A stretch of 64,000 bases of DNA from Vibrio renipiscarius (GTDB lineage Bacteria > Pseudomonadota > Gammaproteobacteria > Enterobacterales > Vibrionaceae): NCBI RefSeq assembly GCF_000827885.1, contig NZ_JTKH01000003.1, positions 248,001-312,000 on the forward strand, in the 5' to 3' direction. The notes under the pieces were generated by a model, which worked only from the letters and a program-made list of their open reading frames with translations, did no database searches and was not told the DNA's origin. This document shows positions 42,208 through 50,615 of the stretch, piece after piece. The position numbers and the translations under genes were made by a program. Each line of letters opens with the position of its first letter. Positions within the stretch are counted from its first letter, which is position 1.

Positions 42208-43107
42208 CTATCCTTGCTGTAACTGCTGCTTTAGAGAACGAAAAGGTTGCGCGGCAAGCGCTAGGGCTTCTTGCGCAGGAATGTCTAGTGAATGATACAA
42301 AACCGCTGCTCGAACGTTGTAACCAACGGCAATGAGTAACTCTTGAGCAATTTGTTCATTCACGTCACAGATTTGAGCGACCATATGCTTGGCGCGAATG
42401 CGCAGTTTTTCATTACTGGCTTTCACATCCACCATGAGGTTGCCATGCACTTTACCCAGCTCAATCATCACCGCGGTGCTGATCATCCCAAGCAACATTT
42501 TCTGTGCCGAACCGCTCTTCATTCTTGTCGAACCAGCCAACACTTCCGGCCCCACATCTGGCGCAATAGACAAATCCGCGTAATCACAAATCAAACCGGG
42601 ACCACGAGTCGTTAACGCCACCGTTTTAGCCCCAATTGAGCGCGCATACTTCAAGCCCGCGATGACAAAAGGTGTTCTGCCACTCGCAGCAATCCCAAGT
42701 ACCACATCGAGCTCATTCACCTCTCGAGCACGCAGTTCTTCTGGCGCAGACTCTGTGCAGTCTTCTATATTTTCAACGGCTTGGAGCATAGCTTGCGCGC
42801 CACCCGCGATCACTGACTGCACTAAATTTGGATCGGTTCCAAATGTAGGGGGGCATTCTGCTGAATCCAATACACCAAGCCGGCCACTCGTGCCCGCTCC
42901 AACATAAAACAGTCGACCGCCCTTTTTCATTTGTTTGGCAATCAAAGTCACGACAGTACTAATTTGCAGTAAGGTTTTGCGTATTTCAGTCGCGACTTGC
43001 ATATCGTGATGATTGAGTAATGAAAGCACTTCAATCAGTGGTAATTCAGAGAGCATTTGAGTCTCTAAATTTTGCTCTTTGCTGATGGTGATAGACAGAT
43101 CGTCCAT
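42208..43107 (-). CDS. murQ: N-acetylmuramic acid 6-phosphate etherase
   Basis: A 299-residue SIS-fold etherase that splits MurNAc-6-phosphate to GlcNAc-6-phosphate and D-lactate, linking peptidoglycan recycling to amino-sugar catabolism. The phosphosugar loop is FYVGAGTSGRLGVLDSAECPPTFG, with catalytic Glu in SAECPP. VLAGSTRMKSGSAQKMLLGM is the second signature and a C-terminal UBA-like helix bundle follows. I chose ATG 43107 with GGAGA upstream; the frame is open to 43164 but the extra residues cover the operator. First gene of murQ-murP-murR-yidH-yidG. Confidence 0.93.
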   Translation of the reverse strand: MDDLSITISKEQNLETQMLSELPLIEVLSLLNHHDMQVATEIRKTLLQISTVVTLIAKQMKKGGRLFYVGAGTSGRLGVLDSAECPPTFGTDPNLVQSVIAGGAQAMLQAVENIEDCTESAPEELRAREVNELDVVLGIAASGRTPFVIAGLKYARSIGAKTVALTTRGPGLICDYADLSIAPDVGPEVLAGSTRMKSGSAQKMLLGMISTAVMIELGKVHGNLMVDVKASNEKLRIRAKHMVAQICDVNEQIAQELLIAVGYNVRAAVLYHSLDIPAQEALALAAQPFRSLKQQLQQG

Positions 43108-43120
43108 ACCGTTCTCCGTT

Positions 43121-43200
43121 GAGTTTCGACACGAGCAATATATACAAATATCGAAACTCGACAATTTATGTCGCCGCTATTTGTGATAGTTATCACGAGT
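43121..43200 (-). promoter_or_regulatory. murQ promoter with MurR-type operator and CRP site
   Basis: On the minus strand, TTGTCG (43164-43159) and TATATT (43142-43137) have 16-bp spacing and give a start near 43130. GAGTTTCGA (43121-43129) and TCGAAACTC (43151-43159) are a perfect inverted repeat over the promoter, the expected MurR operator. TGTGATAGTTATCACG (43182-43197) is a near-consensus CRP site centred about 60 bp upstream, a class I position. This predicts repression by MurR and activation by cAMP-CRP. Confidence 0.7.
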
Positions 43201-43396
43201 AAAAAACAACACGTTGGGATCTGTAGCTAAAAAACACATCAAATCATTAAATTACAATACGTTAATAACGCTTGATGCTTTTCTATTTTATTAAGCGGAG
43301 AAAACAACGTCGAGAGTCGACATTGCATGATCTAAATGTGGGCGGTTATTTCTAAACCAATGCCTCAAGGGAGACAATACTCGACATAAATGACGA

Positions 43397-44092
43397 TTAT
43401 TGAGCATCACCAAATGACGCGACTTCATCATCGGTGAGATAACGCCATTGTCCTTGGGGAACATCCAACTGGATCGCACCAATCTTCTCTCGATGGAGAG
43501 ACACCACGCGATTGCCCACCGCCGAAAACATGCGTTTGACCTGATGAAATTTGCCTTCGGTGATTGTCAGTAAAACCTCTTGCGGGTTAATCACTTCTAG
43601 CCTAGCAGGTCTTGTCAGCGTGTCCTCACCTTGCAATTGCACGCCTCGCTTAAAAAGCGCCGCCACGTTTTCCGCTATAGGACGAGATAGCCCGACTCGA
43701 TAACATTTCTCGCACTGCTTACTTGGCACCGTAATATTGTAAGACCAGCGGCCATCATCTGTCATCAACACCAGCCCGGTGGTGTCGGCATCTAAACGTC
43801 CAACAATATGCAATTCTGAGACGTTTTCCACTGCCACATAATTAAACACCGACGGGTAACGTTCATCGATGTTCGAGCAAATAGTGTCCGCTGGCTTATG
43901 CATAAGAAGGTAACGAAACGGGCGCGCCTTTAATCGCGAACCATTCAGCGTCACTAGATTATTTTCATGCACTTGCATCGCTTCATTTTGCGCAATTTCG
44001 CCATTAACGCACACTTCACCGTCGTGTATCGCGGCAAGCGCTTGGGGTTTTGAGAGTGACGTACTTTTACAAATGAATTTATCAAGGCGCAT
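43397..44092 (-). CDS. rsuA: 16S rRNA pseudouridine(516) synthase
   Basis: A 231-residue RsuA/RluB-family enzyme that isomerises U516 in 16S rRNA. An N-terminal S4 RNA-binding domain (MRLDKFICKSTSLSKPQALA) is joined to the catalytic domain with the nucleophilic Asp101 in VGRLDADTTGLVLMT, then KCYRVGL and EGKFHQVKRMF. Length and motifs match E. coli RsuA. It lies alone between murQ and an unknown gene. Confidence 0.92.
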   Translation of the reverse strand: MRLDKFICKSTSLSKPQALAAIHDGEVCVNGEIAQNEAMQVHENNLVTLNGSRLKARPFRYLLMHKPADTICSNIDERYPSVFNYVAVENVSELHIVGRLDADTTGLVLMTDDGRWSYNITVPSKQCEKCYRVGLSRPIAENVAALFKRGVQLQGEDTLTRPARLEVINPQEVLLTITEGKFHQVKRMFSAVGNRVVSLHREKIGAIQLDVPQGQWRYLTDDEVASFGDAQ

Positions 44093-44145
44093 GGGTAGCT
44101 CGTAGGGTGTTGCAGCAAGGAGGCGTCATTATCCCTACTCGCCCG

Positions 44146-44182
44146 CAATTAGCAATGAGCAATTAGCAAGGAGCAATTGGCA
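44146..44182. repeat. 14-bp tandem repeat, about 2.6 copies
   Basis: CAATTAGCAATGAG (44146-44159), CAATTAGCAAGGAG (44160-44173) and CAATTGGCA (44174-44182), in the gap between the divergent rsuA and the zinc-motif gene. Confidence 0.75.
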
Positions 44183-44276
44183 TTTCACCGCTTGCTGACG
44201 ATGAGCATCACATCACTAGATACTTTCAAGGATTAACCAAGTAAACTGATCGGATCCAAACTCGTTTAAACCTATC

Positions 44277-45218
44277 ATGCTAAATCACACGCCAATCGAT
44301 ATTCCGTTTAATTTTCGCCATACCTGTTGGTTTTGTGGTGAGCCGTCATCAAAAAGCCTGCACTTTCCCCGCCAGGCAAGTAAAACGTCACAGCACACAG
44401 CACTCACCCTGCCAGCGTGTCGTGAATGTGACGCAATCAAGTACCCAAGCAAGGTCAACTCAATTTGGGTATTGCGTGCTTATTTAAAACAAGCCTTAAT
44501 CACGAAATACACCAAGCATCTCGCCATCGGGGAAAACTGGACAGAACAAGAGTTATTAGAGAGTGGCTTCTCAGGCGCGCTTCTGGGTGGCTTTGGCGAC
44601 AGCGCATGGCAGATGTATGAAATAGCCAAACAACGCATCGCATTTGAGGGATGGCCCCTGAGCATTGACGATCTGCCTTTCTATACGATCGATGATACCA
44701 GCGGTTTTGAGTATAACGAGACACGCTTTTCATCGCTGAGCACCTGCATCGATTTCTTCGTCGCAGCAACCGGCGTTGATCACGATCTACTGACCCAGTT
44801 AATCGATATTGTCACACCCAACCGCTTTGATTATGCGTTGAAAATCGCCAAACTGAACAAGCGAGTCTCTCCGACTCGACGCAATCAAATCATCGAAGAA
44901 ATAACCGCGCAAGAAGATGAAAAACGTGAGGCTGAATTTGAACGCTTAGCGCAGAGTACGATTAATGATGCGATTATCGATGTTGAGGTTTCTGGCACGA
45001 TCGCGCCCGCATTTGCGATTCAGTGGGCAATGGAAAGAGGCGCAAAGTCGCTCTTTGAACTCTGCCCTCTGGAAGATGAGTATTTTGATGATTTTGAACA
45101 CTTAGGTGGCGCGGCGGCTTTCGCTTCATACAACGGCCTGCAACTCTATTTGAAAGCACGAGAAGACCAGGCATGGATAGACGCCAATGATCCGAACAAG
45201 GATCTATGGCGCGAGTAA
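44277..45218 (+). CDS. Uncharacterised protein with an N-terminal four-cysteine zinc motif
   Basis: A 313-residue soluble protein. The N-terminus carries CWFCG (residues 16-20) and CRECD about 30 residues later (PACRECDAIKYPS), a likely zinc ribbon or treble clef like that of HNH nucleases, but I see no catalytic His pair. The rest is acidic and helical, ending LKAREDQAWIDANDPNKDLW. I do not recognise the family; homologues would probably be listed as hypothetical in Vibrio. ATG 44277 has no good ribosome-binding site, so the start may differ. Confidence 0.7.
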   Translation: MLNHTPIDIPFNFRHTCWFCGEPSSKSLHFPRQASKTSQHTALTLPACRECDAIKYPSKVNSIWVLRAYLKQALITKYTKHLAIGENWTEQELLESGFSGALLGGFGDSAWQMYEIAKQRIAFEGWPLSIDDLPFYTIDDTSGFEYNETRFSSLSTCIDFFVAATGVDHDLLTQLIDIVTPNRFDYALKIAKLNKRVSPTRRNQIIEEITAQEDEKREAEFERLAQSTINDAIIDVEVSGTIAPAFAIQWAMERGAKSLFELCPLEDEYFDDFEHLGGAAAFASYNGLQLYLKAREDQAWIDANDPNKDLWRE

Positions 45219-45252
45219 CTGACCGCAACCGCCTCAATTCACGCATTTGATA

Positions 45253-45284
45253 AAAATGGGCAAGATGATCGCTCTATCTTGCCC
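45253..45284 (-). terminator. Terminator for the rnhA transcript
   Basis: GGGCAAGAT (45258-45266) pairs perfectly with ATCTTGCCC (45276-45284). On the minus strand it is followed by ATTTTTATC, and it also lies 40 bp after the + strand zinc-motif gene. Confidence 0.75.
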
Positions 45285-45361
45285 GATTCGCCCATGACTG
45301 GCCTGCGCCATGTGACTTAAGCGTTATTCGTCGCGATGTGATCAATCACGATAAGCCTTGC

Positions 45362-45409
45362 GCGCAATTAGTCTTGGGCTCAATTAGGCTTGGGCGCGAT
45401 TAGCCGCGA
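45362..45409 (-). repeat. 16-bp-period tandem repeat at the 3' end of rnhA, three copies
   Basis: GCGCAATTAGTCTTGG (45362-45377), GCTCAATTAGGCTTGG (45378-45393) and GCGCGATTAGCCGCGA (45394-45409). The third copy runs across the rnhA stop codon. On the minus strand the units read AGCCTAATTGAGC, similar to the AGCCTTAATCATCG units on the other side of the gene. Confidence 0.65.
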
Positions 45410-46182
45410 CGGGATGCCAAAATCTCTTCAATATTCGACGATTCACGGTACAAACTTAGCGACGTTTCTTGAGATTCAATCGCAATGATCGACATGCGAT
45501 CCGCGAGTTCGTTGCCCTCGATGCCAACGTGACCATTGACATGATGAATCGTGATTTTAGATTTTATCTGCTGATACAATGCATACATCTGCTGGATCAG
45601 TTCTAAGTTTTTAATTTCACCGCCCGCTCTTACCCAGCCTTTCTTTTCCCAACCAGACGCCCACTGGGTAATACACTGAATCGAATACATCGAGTCGCAA
45701 TAAATAGCGACACTTAGCCCCTGAGCACTCTTCTCTTGCGCGATCAGAAACGCTTGATGCAAGCCATTAAGCTCAGCCGTGTTATTGGTGCCCATTGCTT
45801 GATATAAACCATACCAAAGCTCAGAGAGTTGATTATTATGATACAGCGCTAAACCCGTGCCAGCTTCGCCTGGATTCGGCTCACATGCACCATCAGTAAA
45901 GATCTTAATATCAAATGCCATCTCAATAATTTGCTGCTGACTTAAAGCGGCCGCTTTCGGTTTTTTCGTCCATTTCGATGCTGCCGATTTCGCGCCTTTT
46001 GCTGGCGAACTGCTTGCGCTTATATTACTTTTGCCGCCAAAAGCGGCCTCGGCTTCTGCCAAGGTTGGATAAGACTTAAACCGAGCTCCGGCAAACTTAT
46101 CGACCTGTGCTTGGCATTGTGCCCATGTGGTAAAGATACCCGGTTCACGTCCTTTCCAGACGACATAATATTTTGTTGCCAC
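45400..46182 (-). CDS. rnhA: Ribonuclease HI with N-terminal viroplasmin (dsRNA/hybrid-binding) domain
   Basis: A 260-residue enzyme that cuts RNA in RNA-DNA hybrids. The N-terminal domain (KYYVVWKGREPGIFTTWAQC, residues 4-50) is the caulimovirus-viroplasmin/hybrid-binding domain of eukaryotic-type RNases H1. A basic Ala/Lys/Ser linker follows. The catalytic domain shows the acidic residues in IFTDGACEPNPGEAGTG, NTAELNGLHQAF and YCDSMYS, and the end HVNGHVGIEGNELADRM. I chose GTG 46182 because similarity starts at VATKYYVVW; an upstream start at 46257 adds 25 Cys-rich residues that do not fit. 16-bp tandem repeats flank the gene on both sides. Confidence 0.87.
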   Translation of the reverse strand: MATKYYVVWKGREPGIFTTWAQCQAQVDKFAGARFKSYPTLAEAEAAFGGKSNISASSSPAKGAKSAASKWTKKPKAAALSQQQIIEMAFDIKIFTDGACEPNPGEAGTGLALYHNNQLSELWYGLYQAMGTNNTAELNGLHQAFLIAQEKSAQGLSVAIYCDSMYSIQCITQWASGWEKKGWVRAGGEIKNLELIQQMYALYQQIKSKITIHHVNGHVGIEGNELADRMSIIAIESQETSLSLYRESSNIEEILASRRG

Positions 46183-46670
46183 TGTTTTTATCTCTTTTTC
46201 ATCAACCGACAAAACACACACAAAGCATGCTATGCAATCGCGATTCAAACACGCCAAAATCTAACGGTTGGAAGCGACTTCGTCGGTATCATTCATCATG
46301 AGTGGAATATTATCATCATCAGCGTGGAAATGATGGACTAACGAGAAGAAAAGCCTGAACAATGCTGACAATCTCAATGCAAACAACCGCTGAGAAAGCA
46401 AAATGACTGAGCTTAATCATCGCTAGCCTTGATCATAACTAGCCTTGCTCATAGCCAGCCTTAAGCATCGCGAGCCTTAAGCATCGAAATCCTTAATCGT
46501 CGAAAGCCTGAATCATCGAAAGCACAGAGACACGGTCATAAGCGGCCGCTCACAACTCAATTCAATGCTCACAAACAAAGCAAATAGGTCTGCGATTTTG
46601 TGCCAGCAACCTCATTTATTCCAGTTGATCCCATCTATACTCATTACAAGACTACGGATGAGGACATTCA
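46183..46670. other. Divergent intergenic region between rnhA and ydcH
   Basis: It holds the seven-copy 16-bp repeat array (46409-46520). The stretch 46560-46670 must carry the ydcH promoter. No further gene is seen. Confidence 0.5.
46409..46520 (+). repeat. 16-bp tandem repeat array, seven copies
   Basis: Seven 16-bp units run head to tail from 46409. Examples are AGCCTTGATCATAACT (46425), AGCCTTAAGCATCGCG (46457), AGCCTTAAGCATCGAA (46473) and AGCCTGAATCATCGAA (46505). Consensus AGCCTTAATCATCGAA. There are no spacers, so it is a minisatellite and not a CRISPR. Confidence 0.9.
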
Positions 46671-46928
46671 ATGCTAAATGAAAATCACGCTTTTATCTTA
46701 GACTTCCCAGAACTCAAATTAGACATTGTTCAGCTCAATCACGACGACCCCACCTTCAAAGAAACAATGCAAAAATACCACGTACTCGACTATGACATTC
46801 GTCAATTGGAGCTCGCCGATAGCCCAGTTGGAGATGAACATATGCACCAGTTGAAAGTTCAACGCGCACAACTCAAAGACATCTTGTACCAACAGCTGGT
46901 TGCTCATCATGAGCAAGCGAATCACTGA
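46671..46928 (+). CDS. ydcH: YdcH-like DUF465 protein
   Basis: An 85-residue soluble helical-hairpin protein of the DUF465/YdcH family. The signatures are FPELKLDIVQLNHDDPTFKE, then YDIRQLE and the charged second helix MHQLKVQRAQLKDILYQQL. The function of the family is not known. GGA lies upstream of ATG 46671. Confidence 0.82.
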   Translation: MLNENHAFILDFPELKLDIVQLNHDDPTFKETMQKYHVLDYDIRQLELADSPVGDEHMHQLKVQRAQLKDILYQQLVAHHEQANH

Positions 46929-47224
46929 TCATCACGTCATAAGCATAAATTCGCGCCTCAATAACCGGATATATCGAGGCGCTCAAGCAACTTCCTCTCT
47001 TATATTAACCGCGTCGCATTATCAGAATGCCATCGGCTAATGATTGATGCGTCATTCTTTGTTACAAATTAAAAATCAAACCAAAAAATAACACTATATT
47101 ATTGTTTTAAAAGAATAAAAATCGACACACCTCTTTGTAGTACGCCCAAAAACACGTCCATACGAAACTTGAAATGTAAGATTTCATTACAAACATTACG
47201 TCTCGCTCGCCCTATAATCCGCGC

Positions 47225-47532
47225 GCTACATATTACGCTTAATGCATATGGTTGATGAATTTCTGAATGAAGCAGCATCCCTCTCTCAATAGAGAATACG
47301 TAAAACTTGGCGGTGCCATGCATGCCACTTTCCGCCGCTTGTCAGTGGAAAATAAGATAAAAACATTAAATGAATTACATGTAAGGATAAGAAAAGGAAG
47401 ATTCAAACCGTTCTAGCCAAAGAGCCTTGCTCATTCATCACGATTTTTGCCCATAAAATTAGCGGCCAATGTAACTAATTTTCATTCGGCATTTCAGCCA
47501 GTCACGTACCTCATAGCATGACTGGCTTTTTT
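47225..47532 (+). ncRNA. Candidate small RNA ending at the orphan terminator
   Basis: The transcript would start after TATAAT (47213-47218), though the -35 (TTACAA at 47187-47192) is 20 bp away, which is longer than ideal, and end at the hairpin 47496-47532. No reading frame with a ribosome-binding site is seen inside. The 5' boundary is a guess. Confidence 0.3.
47496..47532 (+). terminator. Strong orphan Rho-independent terminator
   Basis: AGCCAGTCA (47496-47504) pairs perfectly with TGACTGGCT (47519-47527) and runs into six T. The nearest + strand gene ends 570 bp upstream. Confidence 0.85.
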
Positions 47533-47636
47533 CAATGTCTCGATCACTCTCTTCTCGCATCACAATACCGCCAACGTTCATCTCTACGATTCGCCGACTC
47601 TCGTTTGCAATGCGCGGTTTTAGCAGGGAGCTAAAA

Positions 47637-47667
47637 CGAAAAAAGGCGATGCATAAGCATCGCCTTC
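47637..47667 (-). terminator. Terminator after the DEAD-box helicase gene
   Basis: AAGGCGATGC (47643-47652) pairs perfectly with GCATCGCCTT (47657-47666) over ATAA, and the minus strand then reads TTTTTTCG. Confidence 0.9.
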
Positions 47668-47686
47668 AATATCTGTGTTCGTCAGA

Positions 47687-48967
47687 TTACTTGTTTTTTG
47701 CGCGAATCATACGCATCAAACGGCTGCGACGCTCAGCATCACCTTGGTTTGAATCACTTGGGTTATTAGTACGAGTACGGCGGTTTTTAAATGCCGGTTT
47801 CGTGTGCATTTTTTCAATCAATGCATCACGGTTTTTAGGCTCGTAACCTTCTAACTCTTTACGGTAGATACGTTGACCAATCAAGGTTTCAACTTGTTGT
47901 AGCGTTAGCTCTTCTTCGCGGTTTACAAAAGAAATCGCGTTGCCTTTTTGTCCTGCACGACCAGTACGACCGATACGGTGTACATAATCTTCCGCTAGGA
48001 ATGGCATATCAAAGTTCACTACGTGAGGTAGGTTTTGAATATCAAGACCACGAGCCGCAACATCCGTTGCAATCATCACGCGTGCTTTACCTTCTTTAAA
48101 CTCATCTAATGCACGACGACGAGCGCTTTGCGCTTTATCACCATGGCAAAGTACTGCTTTGATGCCATCAAGTTTCAGTTCTTTAACCAGTTCATTCGCG
48201 GTTTCTTTGTAGTTCACAAAAACCAACACTTGTTTCCAGTTTTTGCGACCAATCAACTCAGACAACAGCTCACGCTTGCGCTCTTGCTCAACTGGGTAAA
48301 CAACGTGCGCGATGGTTTCTGCCGTTGTGTTTTCACGAGCCACTGAAATGCGTTTTGGAGAACGCAGGATCTCACCAGCAAGTTTGTTCATTTGCGCAGA
48401 GAACGTCGCAGAGAACAGCATGGTTTGCGGCTTCGTCGCAACGCCTTGCATAATTTTTTCAATTGCAGAGATAAAGCCCATATCCAACATACGGTCCGCT
48501 TCATCAAACACAAGGAATTCTAAATTCACAAGTGATACGTTATTTAGCTCAAGGTGCTCAATTAGGCGACCTGGCGTAGCAACCAAAATATCAACACCCT
48601 GCTCAAGTGCTTTCTGTTGAGAAGCCATTTTCTCGCCACCATAAATCGCCACGCTTTTCAGCTCAGTGTATTTGGTATAATCGCGAACGTTTTGAGCAAT
48701 CTGTGCCACCAACTCACGCGTTGGTGCCAAGATAACGGCACGGGCTTGATGGCGGTTACGTGATTTTGGTTTATCTAGAATGTTTTGAATAATAGGCAAT
48801 GCAAACGCGGCCGTTTTGCCGGTACCCGTTTGAGCATTAGCAAGAATGTCGTGGCCACGACGGGCCATAGGAATCGCTTGCTGCTGAACTGGAGTTAACT
48901 TCTCGTAACCACATTCAGCGAGCGCTTTTACGATTTCTGTAGAAAAATTTTGTGATGCAAATGACAT
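47687..48967 (-). CDS. rhlE: DEAD-box ATP-dependent RNA helicase, RhlE family
   Basis: A 426-residue RNA helicase. Motifs: Q motif with FSTEIVKALAECGYEKLTPVQ, I ANAQTGTGKT, Ia PTRELVAQ, II DEAD, III SAT, IV VFVNYKETA, V ATDVAARGLD, VI HRIGRTGRAG. A short basic tail (NRRTRTNNPSDSNQGDAERR) replaces the long tails of some relatives. RhlE-type helicases remodel rRNA during ribosome assembly and mRNA decay, often in the cold. A minus-strand TATAAT at 49035-49030 gives a leader of about 56 nt. Strong terminator after the gene. Confidence 0.88.
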   Translation of the reverse strand: MSFASQNFSTEIVKALAECGYEKLTPVQQQAIPMARRGHDILANAQTGTGKTAAFALPIIQNILDKPKSRNRHQARAVILAPTRELVAQIAQNVRDYTKYTELKSVAIYGGEKMASQQKALEQGVDILVATPGRLIEHLELNNVSLVNLEFLVFDEADRMLDMGFISAIEKIMQGVATKPQTMLFSATFSAQMNKLAGEILRSPKRISVARENTTAETIAHVVYPVEQERKRELLSELIGRKNWKQVLVFVNYKETANELVKELKLDGIKAVLCHGDKAQSARRRALDEFKEGKARVMIATDVAARGLDIQNLPHVVNFDMPFLAEDYVHRIGRTGRAGQKGNAISFVNREEELTLQQVETLIGQRIYRKELEGYEPKNRDALIEKMHTKPAFKNRRTRTNNPSDSNQGDAERRSRLMRMIRAKNK

Positions 48968-49285
48968 ATCTTGTTCCTAAAACTAACGGCTAATACCAAA
49001 CATAAGCATAACCAAAAATACGGTGGCAGATTATAGAGCAGAACCTGCACATTGGGGACCTATTTTAAACAATCACTGAAATTAATCATCGTTTGCCCTG
49101 AGATTAAGGCCGAATATTGCCTAATTTAGCGCCAAAGGCCGCAAATTGGGGCTGACGAATAACGCTGAATTGTCGACACCGGCCACTCTGGCGACAAAAC
49201 AGAGTAAAAATAAAGCGAAAACTAGCCTCGGATCAGCGTCAATCTGACGATTGCTCTCTTGATTGACGCGATAAACGAGATCCCG
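48968..49285. other. Intergenic region upstream of rhlE
   Basis: 318 bp holding the rhlE -10 box. I see nothing else: no reading frame, repeat or terminator-like hairpin with a T-run. Confidence 0.5.
49030..49035 (-). promoter_or_regulatory. Perfect -10 box upstream of rhlE
   Basis: The minus strand reads TATAAT at 49035-49030, 63 bp before the start codon. No good -35 is found at 16-18 bp. Confidence 0.45.
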
Positions 49286-49597
49286 TTATATCAGGTTAAC
49301 TAACAACTCGTTTTCTTTTTTTAGTGCGTAGCAACCGCGATATACCCGCCTTATCTCTTTGATTTGCTCAGACGCTGATTTCGCATAGAGTTGATTCAGA
49401 TAAATAGACGATTCTGGGTACCCTAATTCCTGTACCGCTCGCTTAAACATACTTTCAATTTTGGTAAAATCTTGCTGTTTAAATTGTTCGGTAAAATCTT
49501 TACACGTAATCGCCGCCTCAAGTGACGGAACCACAAAGCACAGCATTAGCATCGTACCGGACTGAGCCCAAATACGAGTAAGTTTTCGATTAAACAT
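49286..49597 (-). CDS. Small secreted hypothetical protein downstream of a chemoreceptor
   Basis: A 103-residue protein with a signal peptide (to about residue 28, [12 protein letters not shown]) and a mature part of about 75 residues with two Cys (ITCKDF and YRGCYAL) that may form a disulfide. It overlaps the chemoreceptor gene by eight bases and is probably translationally coupled to it. I do not recognise the family. A periplasmic partner of the receptor is possible from position. Confidence 0.65.
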   Translation of the reverse strand: MFNRKLTRIWAQSGTMLMLCFVVPSLEAAITCKDFTEQFKQQDFTKIESMFKRAVQELGYPESSIYLNQLYAKSASEQIKEIRRVYRGCYALKKENELLVNLI

Positions 49598-50615
49598 CTT
49601 GGGCTCTTTGTTGCGAAAATTGCTTCATATTAATGATGCTCGCGTTGATGTAAGCGTGTTTTTCTTGGACCATTTTGGCATTGTTAACACTCTTTTCCAA
49701 TTGGCTGTAAACCTCTTCAATTTTAGAGGAGAGATCCGATGCAACAACCGTTTGACTGTTTGATGTTTCTTGCACAATCGTATTAATCGAAGCCAATGTG
49801 TTGGTGCTTGCGTTAATACTCTTAAATGCCTCACTCAATTGTTTTGAGAGCAGAAATGACTTCTTAATTACCGACTGATTTTGGTTGATGTGATCTTGAG
49901 CTTTCGTGCTAAACGCATTCAGTTTTTCGACCGCATCTTTGATGACTAATGTGCTGTTTTGAGTTTGCATTGAGAGCTTACGCACTTCGCTGGCCACAAC
50001 CGAAAATCCCTTGCCATGCTCCCCCGCTCGCGCGGCTTCAATCGACGCATTCAGAGCCAGTAACGCCGTTTGGCTTGAGACTTGATTAATGGTATCAACG
50101 ACCAAGTTGATGTTAGTCGAGCATTCAAATAGCTTGGAAAAAATCTCAGCGGAGTCTTCAATAGATTTAAACACCTGCATAGCAATTTGATTGTCGTATT
50201 CCATCAAACGGCGACCATTGTGCAAATGTTGCAGCACCATTTCAGTGGCATTATTCGCCATCGTCGCTTCATTTGTCACACTTTCAGAAGTCGCTGACAA
50301 CTCCACCGTGGACGCTGAAATCAGTTCCAGGTTCAAAAAGCACTCTTCTGTCTCTTTCACGTTCTGATTTAAACTGTCGTAAGAGGATTGATACGAAGCA
50401 TGCAAATCATTCAAAAAGTTAGCAATATCCACATTGGTTTCCTTCAGCTTAAGCTGAGACTTCACCAATAACGAAAACAAGATTCCAATGCCCAACGAGA
50501 GCAGCAATGCTAAGTTTTGGATCACATCAACATCAAACGTTGATACCGCGTAATGGGTAGATGACACGATGCCCACTACCAACAGAGTTAAAACCATTAA
50601 TACTTTTAGGTTCAC
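49590..50615 (-). CDS. Methyl-accepting chemotaxis protein without a periplasmic sensor domain
   Basis: A 341-residue receptor with two close TM helices (residues 5-22 and 34-51) separated by only a dozen periplasmic residues, no HAMP-sized linker seen, then a long coiled-coil signalling domain. The hairpin tip [33 protein letters not shown] is the conserved CheA/CheW contact. With no ligand domain it may sense membrane state, a cytoplasmic cue, or a partner such as the secreted protein encoded by the overlapping next gene. The start is GTG 50615 with AGGCGG upstream. Confidence 0.87.
   Translation of the reverse strand: MNLKVLMVLTLLVVGIVSSTHYAVSTFDVDVIQNLALLLSLGIGILFSLLVKSQLKLKETNVDIANFLNDLHASYQSSYDSLNQNVKETEECFLNLELISASTVELSATSESVTNEATMANNATEMVLQHLHNGRRLMEYDNQIAMQVFKSIEDSAEIFSKLFECSTNINLVVDTINQVSSQTALLALNASIEAARAGEHGKGFSVVASEVRKLSMQTQNSTLVIKDAVEKLNAFSTKAQDHINQNQSVIKKSFLLSKQLSEAFKSINASTNTLASINTIVQETSNSQTVVASDLSSKIEEVYSQLEKSVNNAKMVQEKHAYINASIINMKQFSQQRAQDV

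Larger units (their letters stand above)
46929..47686. other. Long intergenic region with an orphan + strand terminator
   Basis: 758 bp without a supportable protein gene. It contains a perfect TATAAT at 47213-47218, a strong + strand terminator at 47496-47532 with no gene before it, and the rhlE terminator on the right. A small RNA is the simplest explanation. Confidence 0.5.

Noticed and set aside
43291..43482. 63-codon frame overlapping the end of rsuA
   Set aside because: It is out of frame with and largely inside rsuA, with no independent support.
46409..46520. Regular repeats resembling a CRISPR array
   Set aside because: The 16-bp units touch each other with no spacers, they are too short for CRISPR repeats, and no cas gene is present.
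47099..47323. 74-codon minus-strand frame in the long intergenic region
   Set aside because: No ribosome-binding site and poor protein-like composition; it overlaps the candidate small RNA region.
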